A stretch of DNA of 64,000 nucleotides from Diadophis punctatus similis (GCA_023053685.1 JALIGW010000003.1:143608508-143672507), one strand, 5' to 3'. Shown: positions 10,618-21,818, counted from the stretch's first letter. Program-made: numbers and translations. Notes: generated by a model not told the origin, from the letters alone.

Positions 10618-13091
10618 CCAACCACCATTTGGAGGACTGACCTAACCATTCAATACCTTATCAATCATTCAATCAATCAATCAATCAGTTCAAAGGACAC
10701 TACCTAGGCAACTCATCAAAAATTCCCCAATGTGAAATCAGGACTGAGATTTGCAATTTTTAAATTTCACAAGCAGATTAGCTTGTCCTACGTCATTCAG
10801 AAATATGACATCATTTCTTCCACCCTTTTTAAAGCTGCCTTGCTCATTTTTTAATGCATCTTAACTTTGTTTGTCTAATGGAAGAACCACCTTTCTGTTC
10901 AAATTTTACACTATGTATTAAACTATCTATTCCTTTCATATTGTATGATGGCAATTCCACATTTTACATCCCTTCATATCTGCTTGAAGTATATATTTGC
11001 ATGTATCTCTTTTTCTTTTGTGCATTCTTCATTTACTCTTAAAAAAAGGCACATTGCATGGCCTTTATACTGTATCACATTTATGAGAATCAAGCATCTC
11101 TCAAATCCCCAACTCTCATGTTTTGTAGCCCATTATCCAGTTAAGCAGAGAGATTATTTATTCAAAGAAAGTGATAGCACATTTACTCATTATACTAAAG
11201 TGGCCCTATGTTCCACTTCTATAAAGACGGCCTATTCATTCCAAGTCTCCTTTAAAGATAAAGAGAGCAGAGGGCTCTTGAAGGAGACCACCAATGGTGT
11301 TTTGACTTTATCCTACGCAGTCATATAGATCCCCATCTTTAAAGTATTTCTACTGAGTAATTTCTAAAAATGACAGCTTATTTTGCCCCGGCGTGTGTGA
11401 ATGAGTGAGTGCAGACTTCTGCGAATTTTACACAACTCAGATTCTTCTCTTTTCCTCTCTTCCCTTTTCCTATCCTGTCTTCTCTTTTCTTTTCATTCCC
11501 GTTTTTCTTTTCTTTCAATGCATAAGTGAAATAAAAAAGAGAGGATGGATGTGGGAACACACCCTAATTTGAGATTATTTCCCAAAAATGCATTTTCTCA
11601 GGAAAATCTGAATTGCTAAACAGACCAGGGAGAGTATTAACTGGCTGAAACAGGTGATAGATAAAAAGTTTCAATGCTGTTATTAGAAAAGGAAGTTAAC
11701 TAGAAAAATGAACTGGGTTGAAAAATAGTCTGTCTTCTTCTAAGCAAAGAAATAACTGATTTACAACTGTAGTAACCAAGAGACAATTTTTAGAAAGGAA
11801 ACCAAAATCTGAATATTAGTCTAGGGCCTTATACTTTTTGTACAAGTCTTCATTGGCCAAGAACTAAAAGAAATGTTTTCTAGCAGATTGGGATATGGGA
11901 GGTCAATGATCCAAGAGGCTGGATCCAAAATAATGTCAATAACTAGATAAAGAGTTGCAGGTTCCAAAGAAAGAAATCAGATAAAATTAAAGTGTAATAG
12001 ACACTTCAAACTGTGTGATCTGACCTAATAAGTTATTAATAGGGACCCATTACTCCTCATACATTTTTTATTAGCAAGGCATTGCCTTTTTGTCAAGATT
12101 AGTGGATTATAAAATATTTGTGCTACACAATATAAATGACCCTACCTATTAATAAGTCTCTGGAAAGATATGCTTAAATTGAATTACATTAAGGGGGAAA
12201 AGTGCCACCTGAAAATTAGGCATAATTAATGGGAACGCATAAATAAACCAGAGATAGAGAGAAAAGGACATTCTCTCCATTGATCATTTGGTAAATTAAT
12301 TGCCAATATGGTAATGACATCCCAACTATTACTGTTTTTATAAGAGCCGTTCCAAAGGATGAAATGCTCGTGGTTCCATGAATGTCAGAAATAGCACTTC
12401 ATTACTAGGAGAAAACGGAACTGATCATGTGACTCTATATCCATCTCTAGGCATTTGGACATGCGAAAAATACCAGCTTTGAACAGAGCCGGGAAGAAAA
12501 CCTGATTAAATTCTCTGTTCAGAGACAGAAGACCAACCATCTTTGCTAATATCTAAGGACGAACCATTTCTGATGAGTGTGTATCACAATGAAGCAGAAC
12601 TATCCAAACTAAAAGACTCAGGGAGAGCACACCACTTCATTATTTTCCATAGGCTAGTGCCAGAGAATGACTTCGCCCAGGGATGCTTTAAAGATACGGG
12701 AAATTAATGTTCACATCTCATTCACATAATGGATAATGTGAACTGAGTTACACACTGACTGAGTAACCCAGATCTTCTCTACTTGCTAGCATATATATAT
12801 AAGGTTTCTCTGAGAATTTCATGGCCTACAACATGCTATTAAAATAACAAAAGAGAAAGGGGTTTTATTGTCCTCTGTCGCTTTTTTTCATCCTCTTAAG
12901 AATGCCTGAGGTAAATATAAAAAAAATTGCCTTCAGAGGTTTTTGCATATAGGTATAAAGCTAAATAGGTTTGGCCAATGGAATTTTAATTGGTGCTTTG
13001 TTATGAATTCTTGAATTAAAATAAAATGATGTTTTGTTAATGGTGTGGTTCATGTAACCAAAAAGTTAAAATCAGTCGATAAGTAAATATC
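10617..13091. other. Long repeat-poor interval
   Basis: This is about 2.5 kb without a recognised transposon. It contains a short (AATC)-like run near 10665-10690 and a pyrimidine-rich tract near 11440-11520. The part from 11560 to 13080 is the most repeat-free stretch of this length in the window. No coding signal is visible. Confidence 0.5.
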
Positions 13092-13095
13092 ATTT

Positions 13096-13191
<96 letters not shown>

Positions 13192-13194
13192 TTA
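13092..13194. repeat. (TTTA)n microsatellite
   Basis: About 100 bp of TTTA/ATTT units, ending 11 bases before the solo LTR at 13206. Confidence 0.96.
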
Positions 13195-13205
13195 CATATG
13201 GTAGC

Positions 13206-13484
13206 TGTTAGATTGTGGGCAAGGATCACAGGAGACAGACTTCATAACAGCTCTTTTACTCAGCTCACTCAAGCAACCAGCAAAACATGGTCTGACAGCT
13301 AGCTCTTTTATAGAGGGCTGTCAGACACAACAACCAATAGCATATGAGCATTCAAACACATGACCTGGGTGGCAACAACAGTTCAGGTAGAGTTTAACTA
13401 AAACATAACAACTTACAGTTCAGTCAGAGGTCGTCTAGTCACAACAATTCTAGGGTTCAGTTAGAGGTCAGTCAGAACACAACA
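13206..13484 (-). mobile_element. Solo LTR (279 bp)
   Basis: The element begins TGTTAGATTGTG and ends CACAACA, giving TG...CA termini. It is flanked by a perfect 5-bp duplication, gtagc, at 13201-13205 and 13485-13489. Read on the minus strand it has a CCAAT-type box (ctattggttg) and, about 20 bp further, a strong TATA box (ctataaaag), in the order expected for U3. That sets the orientation as minus. No internal retroviral or Gypsy sequence flanks it, so it is the product of LTR-LTR recombination. The class (endogenous retrovirus or Gypsy) cannot be decided from the LTR alone. Confidence 0.8.
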
Positions 13485-13720
13485 GTAGCAATATTTTAGA
13501 CTTACATACTGCTTCATAGCACTTTATAGCACCCTCTGGGTGGTTTACAATGTAGAAGCATTATTTGCCTATTGCCCTCAACAATCTGAGCCCTCATTTT
13601 ACTGACCTTGGAAGGATGGAAGGCTGAGACAACAATGAAGCCCATCAGGAACGAACTCCAGGCTGTGGGTAGTTTTGCCTGCAATGCTACCCTTTAACCA
13701 CTGTGCCACCAGGGCTCTTA
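13485..13720 (-). mobile_element. tRNA-derived SINE
   Basis: This is the reverse complement of the SINE at 20212-20462. The body has 'ttttactgaccttggaagga' and 'tggaaggctgagacaacaat', and the tRNA-like head 'accactgtgccaccagggct' is at the right. It is moderately diverged. The solo LTR inserted into its tail. Confidence 0.8.
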
Positions 13721-14202
13721 AGTAAGCAAAAGCATGAACTATTTATAATATATACAAATATAGGCTCTTTGATAGGTATAGGATATTTCTATCCTATGGT
13801 ATCTTATCATTTGAATATGTCTAGTCAGTAATAATCTACCTAGCTCTATATATTATTTGTTGATAATGCTTTTCCATAAGGTTCAACGGGAAGGTAAAGA
13901 AAAATATTTGTTTTTAATCCGACCTCCTAATTAATTTCAGTGGACATATTCTTGATTGTTTTAAAAACAAAATGGGGACCTCCACTATTCTGTACCAGGA
14001 AAGGAACAATTTTGTGGATGGGGATAATGTATCCAACAGATAAGACAAAGGGCAATATTTTGTTAGCCAAGACTATAATTCACATTTTGTGGGATAGAGA
14101 AAATGTGGTGATGATGGAAACATACCTGTTGGCATATCATGTTATTTGGGTAAATTAGACTATCTGGGTTTGGGAGGAATGGGGTACATTTAGATACAGA
14201 TA
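13721..14202. other. No recognisable feature
   Basis: AT-rich sequence between a SINE and a CR1. The 72-codon open frame at 13940 shows no known motif. Confidence 0.5.
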
Positions 14203-15095
14203 CAGATTAACAGAGTTGGAAGGGACCTTATAGGTCATCTAGCCCAACCCCCCGCTCAAGCCGGAGATCCTATACCATTTCTGACAAATGGCAGTCCAAA
14301 CTCTTCTTGAAAGTCTCAAGTGATGAAGCTCCCACAACTTCTGAAGGCAAGCAGTTCCATTGGTTGATTGTTCTCACTGTCAGAAAGTTCCTTCTTATTT
14401 CTAGGTTGAATGTCTCCTTGATCAGTTTCCACCCATTATTCCTTGTCTGGCTTTCAGGTGCTTTGGAAAATAGCTTGACCCCCTCCTCTTTGTGGCAGCC
14501 CCTCAAATTTTGGAACACTGCTATCATGTCTCCCCTGGTCCTTCTCTTCACTAGACTAGCCATGCCCAGTTCCTGTAACTGTTCTTCATATGTTTCAGTC
14601 TCCAGTCCCCTAATCATCCTGATTGCTCTCCTCTGCACTTTTTCTAGAGTCTCAACATTTTTAATGTGGTGACCAAAGCTGGATGCAGTACTCTAGATGT
14701 GGTCTAACTAAGGCTTTATAGAGTGGTATTAGTACCTCACTTGATCTAGATTGTATCCCTCTGTTAATGCAATTTAGGATTGCATTGTCTTTTTTGGCTG
14801 CCGCTGCACACTGCTGGCTCATATTTAGTTGGTTGTACACTAATACTCCAAGATCCCTCTCACAGTCACTGCCATTAAGCCTGGTTTCACCCAGTTTATA
14901 TGTGTACTTTTCCTTTGGTTTTTCTTACCTAAGTGTAGGACTTTACTTTTCTCTACACTGAATTTCATTTTGTTAGATAGGGCCTAGTGTTCAAGTTTGT
15001 CAAGATCCATCTGGATCTTGAGCCTATCTTCTAGGATGTTAGCTATTCCTGCCAGCTTAGTATCATCTGAAAATCTGGTAAGTTCCCCTTACCAA
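14203..15095 (-). mobile_element. CR1 LINE, ORF2 C-terminus and tail
   Basis: The minus strand from 14638 to 14270 is open for 122 codons. It encodes the C-terminal region of a CR1 reverse transcriptase protein, with the diagnostic order QRRAIRMIRGLE, then RRTRGDMIAVFQ, then NFLTVRTINQWN. It ends at the usual CR1 stop followed by the short tail, which reads cagagttggaagggacc on the plus strand near 14213. Upstream coding sequence (14640-15095) is broken by stops. The 5' end is cut by the hAT insertion at 15113 or by truncation. The element is not autonomous. Confidence 0.9.
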
Positions 15096-15475
15096 ATTGG
15101 GACGGTTGTTTGCATGGGTGGGCTTCAAAAATTTTAGCAAGGGGTTCTCTGCCCGGTTGCTGGGTGGGTGTGGCCATGGTGGGCATGGCCTAGTCGGCCT
15201 CCTGCACCATGGCAGGGGGCCGTTTTTTCCCTCCCTGGGCTCCAGAGGTTTTCCTCGAGCCTCTGTGAGGGCGAAAACAGCCTCTCCAGGCTCTAGAGGC
15301 CCTCTGGAGGCTGGAAACCCATTTCTGGCCTTCCCGGACTTCTGGTAGGCCCATTTTTCACCCTCCCAAACCTCTGCACGTGCCCTGCACTTACCTGCAT
15401 CCAAAATGGGCCGCGTGAGGACTCCTGGGAGGGGAGGGGATGGGTGGGCGGGGCCAGCCAGGAATGGGATTTGGG

Positions 15476-16664
15476 TAAAGTGACCAGATATTTTTTTTAA
15501 AAAGCGGGACAATTGACGGGGGGCGGGGCCGCCTGGACGCCGCCATTTGAATTTTGCCCTCTGCGCATGCGCAGAACGCGGCGCATGCGCAGAGGGCAAA
15601 AGGACGCTAATCTCGGCGTCCAGGTGGGTGGGGGGGAGGCGGGAGGCCTTTCCTTGCCTCCCGCCTCCCGTTCGGGAGCCGGCACTGTACATGTTTACCA
15701 GTAACTTCTATGGAGAAATAGGGAGTTTGCTTCCGACTAAACCTACAAAGAATTAATCAGAGTGATTTGCGTCCCCACAAAGCAGCCAAAGGTATTCGTT
15801 TGTTTGAGTCAATCATCTTCCTTTGGCAATACATCCGCTCCGTTGGTTTACTTAACTTAAAAAAGGAACTTATTTCTGAAGCATCAGCAACGGAGAAGAC
15901 AGCAAGTACCCCAATAAACGTCCAACGATCTGTACCGGGTGATCTCAGCCCTGGACCGCGTCGAAGGGAGGGAAGGAGGCGGGTCTTTGTTTGCCGCCCG
16001 TCAATGGGGAGAGTATAGCTCCAGAATTCGCGTTCAATAGTCCTCCCCCTCCCCCCCACTCCCGGCAGTTGATGTCGATCGCTAGCTCTCCCCAGTGTTC
16101 TTTGTCCTCTTTCAGTGCGGTGTCCTAAAGCTTAGAAAAACCTGGAAACAGCCACAGAAAGACCGCGAGGTTGGGATCAAGATAAAGAAAGAGCGCACAC
16201 GAATGACGTTCACCAATTCCCGCCTACTGATAGGTCACTTTTTTCTCGCTGTCTCTCAATAACGAAGGGCGGGTGCATAGGAGAGGGGCGGGGACGACGA
16301 CTTATTAGTGCTATGAGGACCCAGCAGGTGGCAGCATGTAATGTCTTCACGGTCAGCACTATAGTTACATGCCCCCCCTGCTCTTCCGCGCCCCCTCCTT
16401 TCTTCCTGGCCAGGGGTCCGAGGCAGCCCGGTTCAGCTCCTGCCCTTTCGGTTCTGACCTGGTTTGTTCCCAAGGGGCTTTTTTTGGCTGGACTTTCTCG
16501 GTTGCGTCTAAAGCACCTTTGGGTCAACTATAAGGTGACCAGACGTCCCGCTGTTTCCGCATTCTTCCCAAAAAAGCGTGACTTTTGGGAAAGAATGCGG
16601 GACGCGGGACACACGCTTGAAAAGCGTGTCTGTCCCGCCAAAAGCGGGATGTCTGGTCACCTTA
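15476..16664. mobile_element. Nested hAT element with CpG-rich cargo (hAT-B copy 1)
   Basis: The 1189-bp element starts TAAAGTGACCAGATA and ends TCTGGTCACCTTA. It is flanked by a perfect 8-bp duplication, gatttggg (15468-15475 and 16665-16672), inside the outer hAT. The first ~165 bp match the right end of the element at 60779-61901, and the last ~105 bp match its left end. The interior, about 15690-16530, is GC- and CpG-rich and unlike the other copy's interior. It contains CRE-like (gaatgacgttc) and GC-box (gaggggcggggac) sequence and no transposase. I infer captured host promoter-like DNA. Segment 16531-16664 is itself a small palindrome with both ends, so an internal secondary insertion or snap-back end is an alternative. 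Confidence 0.85.
15563..15590. promoter_or_regulatory. Paired NRF1-type palindromes
   Basis: Two exact copies of GCGCATGCGC lie at 15563-15572 and 15581-15590, eight bases apart. This is the core of the NRF1 binding consensus. The same pair with the same spacing is present in the related element at 61798-61825. Binding is inferred from sequence only. Confidence 0.5.
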
Positions 16665-16754
16665 GATTTGGGGGTTCTCCGAAATGCACAGAATCTTAGC
16701 TAGAGGTTCTCCTGAACCTCTGCGAACCCCCAGCAGCCCACCCCTGGTTGTTTG

Positions 16755-17605
16755 CTTCTTGCTTTAGAGGGATCAGAATTTTTCCCCCCTTGCTTCAGAG
16801 GGATCAGAAACCAACATGTCAATCATATGGGGAAAAAAGAATTTGGGAGCCACATGTTTTCTGAGGCTGCAGAGTGCCCATCTTTCTGCTATTATGGTTT
16901 CAGCTACTGTATATTTTGCTGAATGAACATAACACCGGGTTCACAAAAAGAAATGCAGACGCACACTAAATCACACACTAGCAGACTGCATTACAGTTTA
17001 CACAATATGAGAATCCAGCCATTCTTACTGAATATAAAGTGATGGCAATTCTGTTTTTCAGGCATTCAGGGGTAAACCTTAAGCTATCCAGACACAGCCT
17101 TCCTATCAGAACTAGTTTGCAGGCTGAGGCTCTGCTTGAAGAGTCTGAAATCAGGCAGACAATACAAAAAGAGCTAAATTTCTTCAGAGAGTTATCATAA
17201 GCCTGTCTGATCTGAGCTTGAAAGCACAAGAGAAATGCAGGAAACAATGATAAGAGAGCTGATGCAATTTCTTCTTAGATAAATAGGCACACATGTCCAG
17301 TGAAAGAAATTGGGAAGGCAAATGTAGTCTTCTGTCAAATAATTTCTTCCATCTGTCATTCCTTCCTCCCCCCCACTCTTTCTTACAAACAAAACAACAT
17401 TGGATGAGAATGATTTAATATGTTGTCTTTCAGATTGGAAGTGAGAAGGTTCTAGGTGTTTTGTACTGTGGTGTTTCTTTATCATTGTGTGTCTCCTTTC
17501 ATGACTAATGTGGATATAGATTTGGATGATCTGCAGGACTAGAGAAGTACCTTTGTTCATACAGTATCTTTGATGACAAGTATATCTTCCCTAGTAATTA
17601 GTATC
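16755..17605. other. No recognisable feature
   Basis: Ordinary-looking AT-rich sequence. Open frames up to 121 codons (17195-17560, minus) carry no recognisable domain. Confidence 0.5.
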
Positions 17606-17613
17606 CCTAAATT

Positions 17614-18016
17614 CAGGGGCGGGTTGCTCCTCCGTTGCTACCAGGGCGCTGCGCGCGCATCCCATGTTGCGGGTGTGCGCCCCCTTGCACGATTTTGCTT
17701 CCACGCATGCGTGAAGCAAAATATCGCCAAAATCTCGCGAGGGAATGCGTGTGAGAGAGATTTTAGCAATTTTTTGCTTCCTGCGCATGTGCGAAAGCAA
17801 AATCACGTGAGTGGTTGCACGCACACGCGTCCCCTCGCGAGATTTTGGTGAGATTTTGCTTCCACGCATGCGCAGAAGCAAAAAATTGCCAAAAAATTGC
17901 CAAAAAATATGGTGGACCGGCGAAGACTACACCGGAGCCGTTGCATGCAAATTGCGCAATTGGCGGCTCCCTACCGGAGCTGTGCACTGGACCGCACCAG
18001 TAGGAACCCACATCTG
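17614..18016. mobile_element. hAT miniature element (MITE-A)
   Basis: The 403-bp element starts CAGGGGCGGGTTG and ends GGAACCCACATCTG. A perfect 8-bp duplication, cctaaatt, flanks it (17606-17613 and 18017-18024). Inside are three palindromic blocks of about 30 bp built on ttttgcttcc-gcatgcg-gaagcaaaa, at 17693-17722, 17772-17803 and 17854-17884. It also contains an NF-Y-like gattggcggctcc-type segment near 17960. It is non-coding. Confidence 0.88.
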
Positions 18017-18024
18017 CCTAAATT

Positions 18025-18499
18025 GTAGGAATCTAAAATGAAAGAGAATAGTTTTTTTCTAGAAGCTCTAGCAGAGTTTTATTTACTGTTCTAATCTTAA
18101 AAAATGGCAAAGATGAAAGGGCACATTTTCTCCAAACAAGGAAAATGGTTGTTGAGATTCACAGATCAGAATAGTCCTAAATAACCAGTGATATAGGCGG
18201 GCCACTTTCTCCTATCTTACAACATGCAACTGCTTAGCAGACTCCGAGGAGTAGCAGCTACTGTTAATGCCCCATCCGGTTTGTAGCTCAGTTCTCACAT
18301 TAATAATTTCACAATATTCATATGCTAGAAAAATATAATTTGCCTGGTGCTGTGATACTTAAGTTAAAGAAGGCCATGTACAGAAGTTCCTTTAAATATT
18401 AATCGAATTCCTTTTCTTGCTTCAAGAAGCTCAAGGATGGAATGTAACAGGATAGCAGTTTGATCCCCGGGTTCCTGCTTTCCAGACAGGAGAAATATA
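18025..18499. other. No recognisable feature
   Basis: No repeat termini or coding signals are visible. Confidence 0.5.
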
Positions 18500-18898
18500 A
18501 GTAGTCCTCAACTTAAAACCATTCATTTAGTGACTGTTGGAAGTTACAATGGCACTGAAAAAAAGTGACTTAGGACCAGTTTTTACATTTATGGCCATTG
18601 CAGCGTGGTCACATGATCAAAATGCAGGCACTTGGCAACTGGCATGTATTTATCACAGTTGTACTATTCCAGGATAATCTGATTACCCTTTGTAACCTTC
18701 CCAGCCAGCTTCCAACAAGCAAAGTCAATGGGGGGAAATCAGACTCACTTAATTACTGCATGATTCACTTAACAACTTCAATGATTTGCTTAACAACTGT
18801 GGCAAAAAAGGTCATAAAATAGGGCAAAACGCACAACAACTGTCTTGCTTAGCAATGAAAATGTTGGGCTCAATTGTGGTCGTAAGTCGAGGACAACC
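18500..18898. mobile_element. TA-flanked inverted-repeat element (TIR-T)
   Basis: The left end is AGTAGTCCTCAACTTA, and the right end read in reverse is GGTTGTCCTCGACTTA. TA lies on each side (18498-18499 and 18899-18900). The interior has repeated 'gcttaacaac' and 'gtgactta' motifs. The TA flanks suggest the Tc1/mariner superfamily (a Tigger-like miniature is possible). Related copies are at 53269-53653 and 56306-57178. It is non-coding. Confidence 0.65.
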
Positions 18899-18900
18899 TA

Positions 18901-19281
18901 TAAGGGCCATCTATGGGCTTCTTTAGATAAAACCATAAAAATCCTACCAGTCAATAAAATACACTAGACTAGATGAAACAATTCTTTGATCTGTGTATGG
19001 TTTTCTCCATTGTCATACCAATTTAATAAAGGAGGTTAGATTAAATACTTAAACCAATAACTGAATCAAATGGATGAGCCTATATTTAAGACTCAAGGTT
19101 GGCCTTTATCTTTTCATGATCCTTAATTTGAAATTATGCAAAATAAATAAAAGTTGGAGGGTAGATCAGGTCTTGCAAGGACATTCAGGGACTATTACAT
19201 TTCACTTCCTGCCTGTTTGCAGATACCTCAGGGAAATTGTGTATCTGTCATGTTTCCCAGTGTTCTAGACATTGTTAGATG
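18901..19281. other. No recognisable feature
   Basis: AT-rich spacer between two DNA transposons. Confidence 0.5.
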
Positions 19282-19289
19282 CATACGTG

Positions 19290-19887
19290 CAGAGCAGGGG
19301 TGGGTTTCTCCCGGTTCGGACCAGATTGCCCAAACCGTTAGCGACCCGCAGGTGATGTAATTTTGGCGTCATGGATCCGGTTCTGTCTGTGCTGGTCCGT
19401 GCTCGCAGCCATCTTTTTTTCTGAATTTTCGGCCGATTTTTCTGTGATTGGATGGCTTCACAGCATTCTATGCTTTGAAAAAAGCCCTCCTGTCCGCCCC
19501 CGGGTTAATACTGACCTTTATTTCTTCGCCCGAAGCACAGCTGATGAGCTCCTCAGCTGTGTTTCGGGCTGAATCCATCTTCTGAGCATGTGCAGAAGTG
19601 AAATTGTGCGAAACGTTGCGACACAAACTGGTGGCAAAGGTAAGTGAAACCCACCCCTGGTGTAGAGGTGGTATTCAGCCGGTTCAGACCAGTTCGGGCA
19701 AACCGGTAGTGGCGACCTGCGGGTGGGGATGGGCCTGCCCACTGGCCCACCTGCCCCGGGGCTATGTTGTCCTATTTCTGCATGTTTTGAAGCCGTGCAC
19801 ATGCATGCAAGCCGCGCACACGAGCGAAGCATGCGCGCGCTCACATTTGCAAACCGATAGGGAAGGTAAGTGAATATACCACCTCTG
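19290..19887. mobile_element. Outer MITE-A hAT carrying a nested relative
   Basis: The outer element starts CAGAG|GTGGTATTCAGCC, interrupted after five bases, and ends GAATATACCACCTCTG. A perfect 8-bp duplication, catacgtg, flanks the whole block (19282-19289 and 19888-19895). The outer sequence resumes at 19668 after the inner element. It has a splice-donor-like AAG|GTAAGT at 19863-19871, just inside its right end. Confidence 0.88.
19295..19659. mobile_element. Inner MITE-A hAT nested in another hAT
   Basis: The 365-bp element starts CAGGGGTGGGTTTCTCC and ends GTGAAACCCACCCCTG. Its 8-bp duplication is gtgcagag (19287-19294) against gtgtagag (19660-19667), one mismatch. The left copy consists of three bases of the outer target duplication plus the first five bases of the outer element, which fixes the order of events: the outer element landed first. 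AAG|GTAAGT lies just inside the right end (19638-19645). Confidence 0.88.
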
Positions 19888-19895
19888 CATACGTG

Positions 19896-20211
19896 ACTGT
19901 AAATTTCTTAATTGCCTTGAATTCCTTCTGGCTAGAAAAGTGGGATATCAATCTAGAAAATGAGAAGGAAATTTTCTCCATTTGTTGCTTTTCTTTGCTA
20001 TAAATTTGCTGTAAGTATTGTTTCGAATGCTTTCTTTTCAGTGTTGGCATTTGAGGAACGATTCAGAGTGGCACAATTCCACAATGAAATAGGACAAAAA
20101 TATAAGGAAGAAATGAGGCCACTGCATAAGAGCTGATTTTTTTTTAAAAAAAAGGTTTTTGTTTATAGATTTTTGAGAGGGGAAGGAAATGGAGAATTAA
20201 TTACTCAATGT
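19896..20211. other. No recognisable feature
   Basis: Short spacer with no recognisable content. Confidence 0.5.
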
Positions 20212-20462
20212 AGGAGCTGAGATAGCGCAGTGGTTAAAAGCAGCATTGCGACCTTCAGCTGATTGCTAGTTCAGCAGTTCAGCTGTTCAAATCTCACTAG
20301 GCTCAAGGTTGACTCAGCCTTCCATCCTTCCAAGGTCGGTAAAATGAGGACCCAGATTGTTGGGGGCAATATGCTGAACTCTGTAAACCGCTTAGAGAGA
20401 GCTGTAAAGCACTATGAAGCGGTATATAAGTCTAAGTGCTATTGCTATTGCTATTGCTAATG
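20212..20462 (+). mobile_element. tRNA-derived SINE, well preserved
   Basis: An RNA polymerase III promoter is visible: A box tagcgcagtgg at 20223-20233 and B box gttcaaatc at 20285-20293. The body continues with a conserved 'ggttgactcagccttccatc' block and 'aagcggtatataagtctaag', and the tail is a short run of ctattg units. The minus-strand copies at 13485 and 46775 are older. It is non-coding. The partner LINE for its tail is not identified with certainty. Confidence 0.88.
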
Positions 20463-21715
20463 TAGATGTTGTACAAATAATAAGTCCCACCACTGGATAC
20501 CCAGAATTCTAGTTTGTAAATACAAACATCTTCTATGATATTTCTTAAACTTAATTCCTCTTGCTCCTCATCCTTACAGATTATTCCAGTTATGGCTGCT
20601 AGTTTAAATCTAAAAAAGAGGGTTATACTTTATGCGAAATCCGTTTCCTCCATTCCTTAATATTTCTAAGTATTGTACATTATTCTACAGTATACTACAT
20701 TCTGAATATGTGCGCTCACGTTAAAAGTTACAAAATAAGAGAGTATTCCATGAACTACACTGCTGTATTCTATTAGAAAAGTCAACACTGCCATCCAATG
20801 AGCAATGAGGGAACCACAGAGACAATTTGTTAAAAAGTAAAATGCAACTCTTGCACGTGAATGTTCTCCCAGGGACTTTCCATCTTTAAAAATAAGCTGT
20901 GCAGGTTATATTATTGCTGCAGACCTGATATTGTGAGATGTATTTGCATTCCTAAACCAGGTATGACAAGCTGAAGGAAGAGAAATGCTTTATTTAAGTA
21001 CTGGAGCATTTCGATCATGGACAAGTATGATTTTTTTTAAAGGAGAAAAATGGAAATGGCTCACAAAAACAGGGATAACTATACATTAAATAGAAATTCA
21101 GCATATCTAACTGTCCTATGGAAAATTGCAACCATAAGAACAACTGTTGATGGAAAATTTCTTCTGCTTTTCCTACTTAAAGTCTTTCACTTGGATTTGA
21201 ACTAAAATAACCTTTAAAGTAAGGAACATAATTCAAAGAGAATCACTGAATGCTCTTAAAACAGAAGTTCTGTGTTCTTTAAAAAAAAATAGCACAAAGC
21301 CAAGTTACTATTAATCAGTTGATCTTTATATCACTGCTGTGCAGTACATCACCTTTTCAAAGAGAGTTTTAAAAAGGCCAGATTTCTGCTATTTACTATG
21401 TTGCTTCCCCGTTATGTATTTAAATTTCAAGAACTTTTCGGTTTTGCTTTTTTCTACCTTCTGAGATTTTGTAATAGGAATCCCTTAGGATTCCACCTGT
21501 CCATCCAGTTTGAAATGGATTCATGGTCATACTTTTTTCAAAACAATTGTCCAATTAGCTTTTTATCCCTTGAATGGTAGCAAAGTCTATCCACATTTTG
21601 CTGTCTTTCCCACTGGAATCTAAAGGGAGACTTTGCAGAATTACTTCCTGCAGTCAGCTGTACTGTATTGTCCTGACAGAGTGGGGAGGGAGGGAGGGGG
21701 GTATTTGTGTTTGTA
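20463..21715. other. No recognisable feature
   Basis: AT-rich sequence with no supported feature. Confidence 0.5.
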
Positions 21716-21757
21716 CATCTCTCTCTCTCTCTCTCTCTCTCCCTCCCTCCCTCCCCC

Positions 21758-21817
<60 letters not shown>

Positions 21818-21818
21818 G
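21716..21818. repeat. (CT)n then (GT)n compound microsatellite
   Basis: A CT run of about 24 bp grades through a CCCT-type stretch into about 50 bp of alternating GT. The GT part could adopt Z-DNA. Confidence 0.95.

Larger units (their letters stand above)
15113..16746. mobile_element. Outer hAT element, split by a nested hAT
   Basis: The left end CATGGGTGGGCTTC and right end AGCCCACCCCTG are imperfect inverted repeats. A perfect 8-bp duplication, gttgtttg, flanks the whole block (15105-15112 and 16747-16754). Removing the nested element at 15476-16664 and its duplication leaves about 437 bp, with 'gctgggtgggtgtggcc' and matching gaggttctcctgaacctctg sequence. There is no transposase coding capacity. 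Its ends resemble the CAGGGGTGGG-ended miniature family found throughout the window. Confidence 0.85.

Noticed and set aside
15063..15692. 209-codon minus-strand open frame
   Set aside because: It spans the CR1, the outer hAT end and the inner hAT end, so it cannot be one gene. It is a by-product of GC-rich sequence.
17693..17884. CRISPR-like array of short repeats
   Set aside because: Repeats are palindromes inside a hAT element, spacers are not uniform, and the host is a vertebrate.
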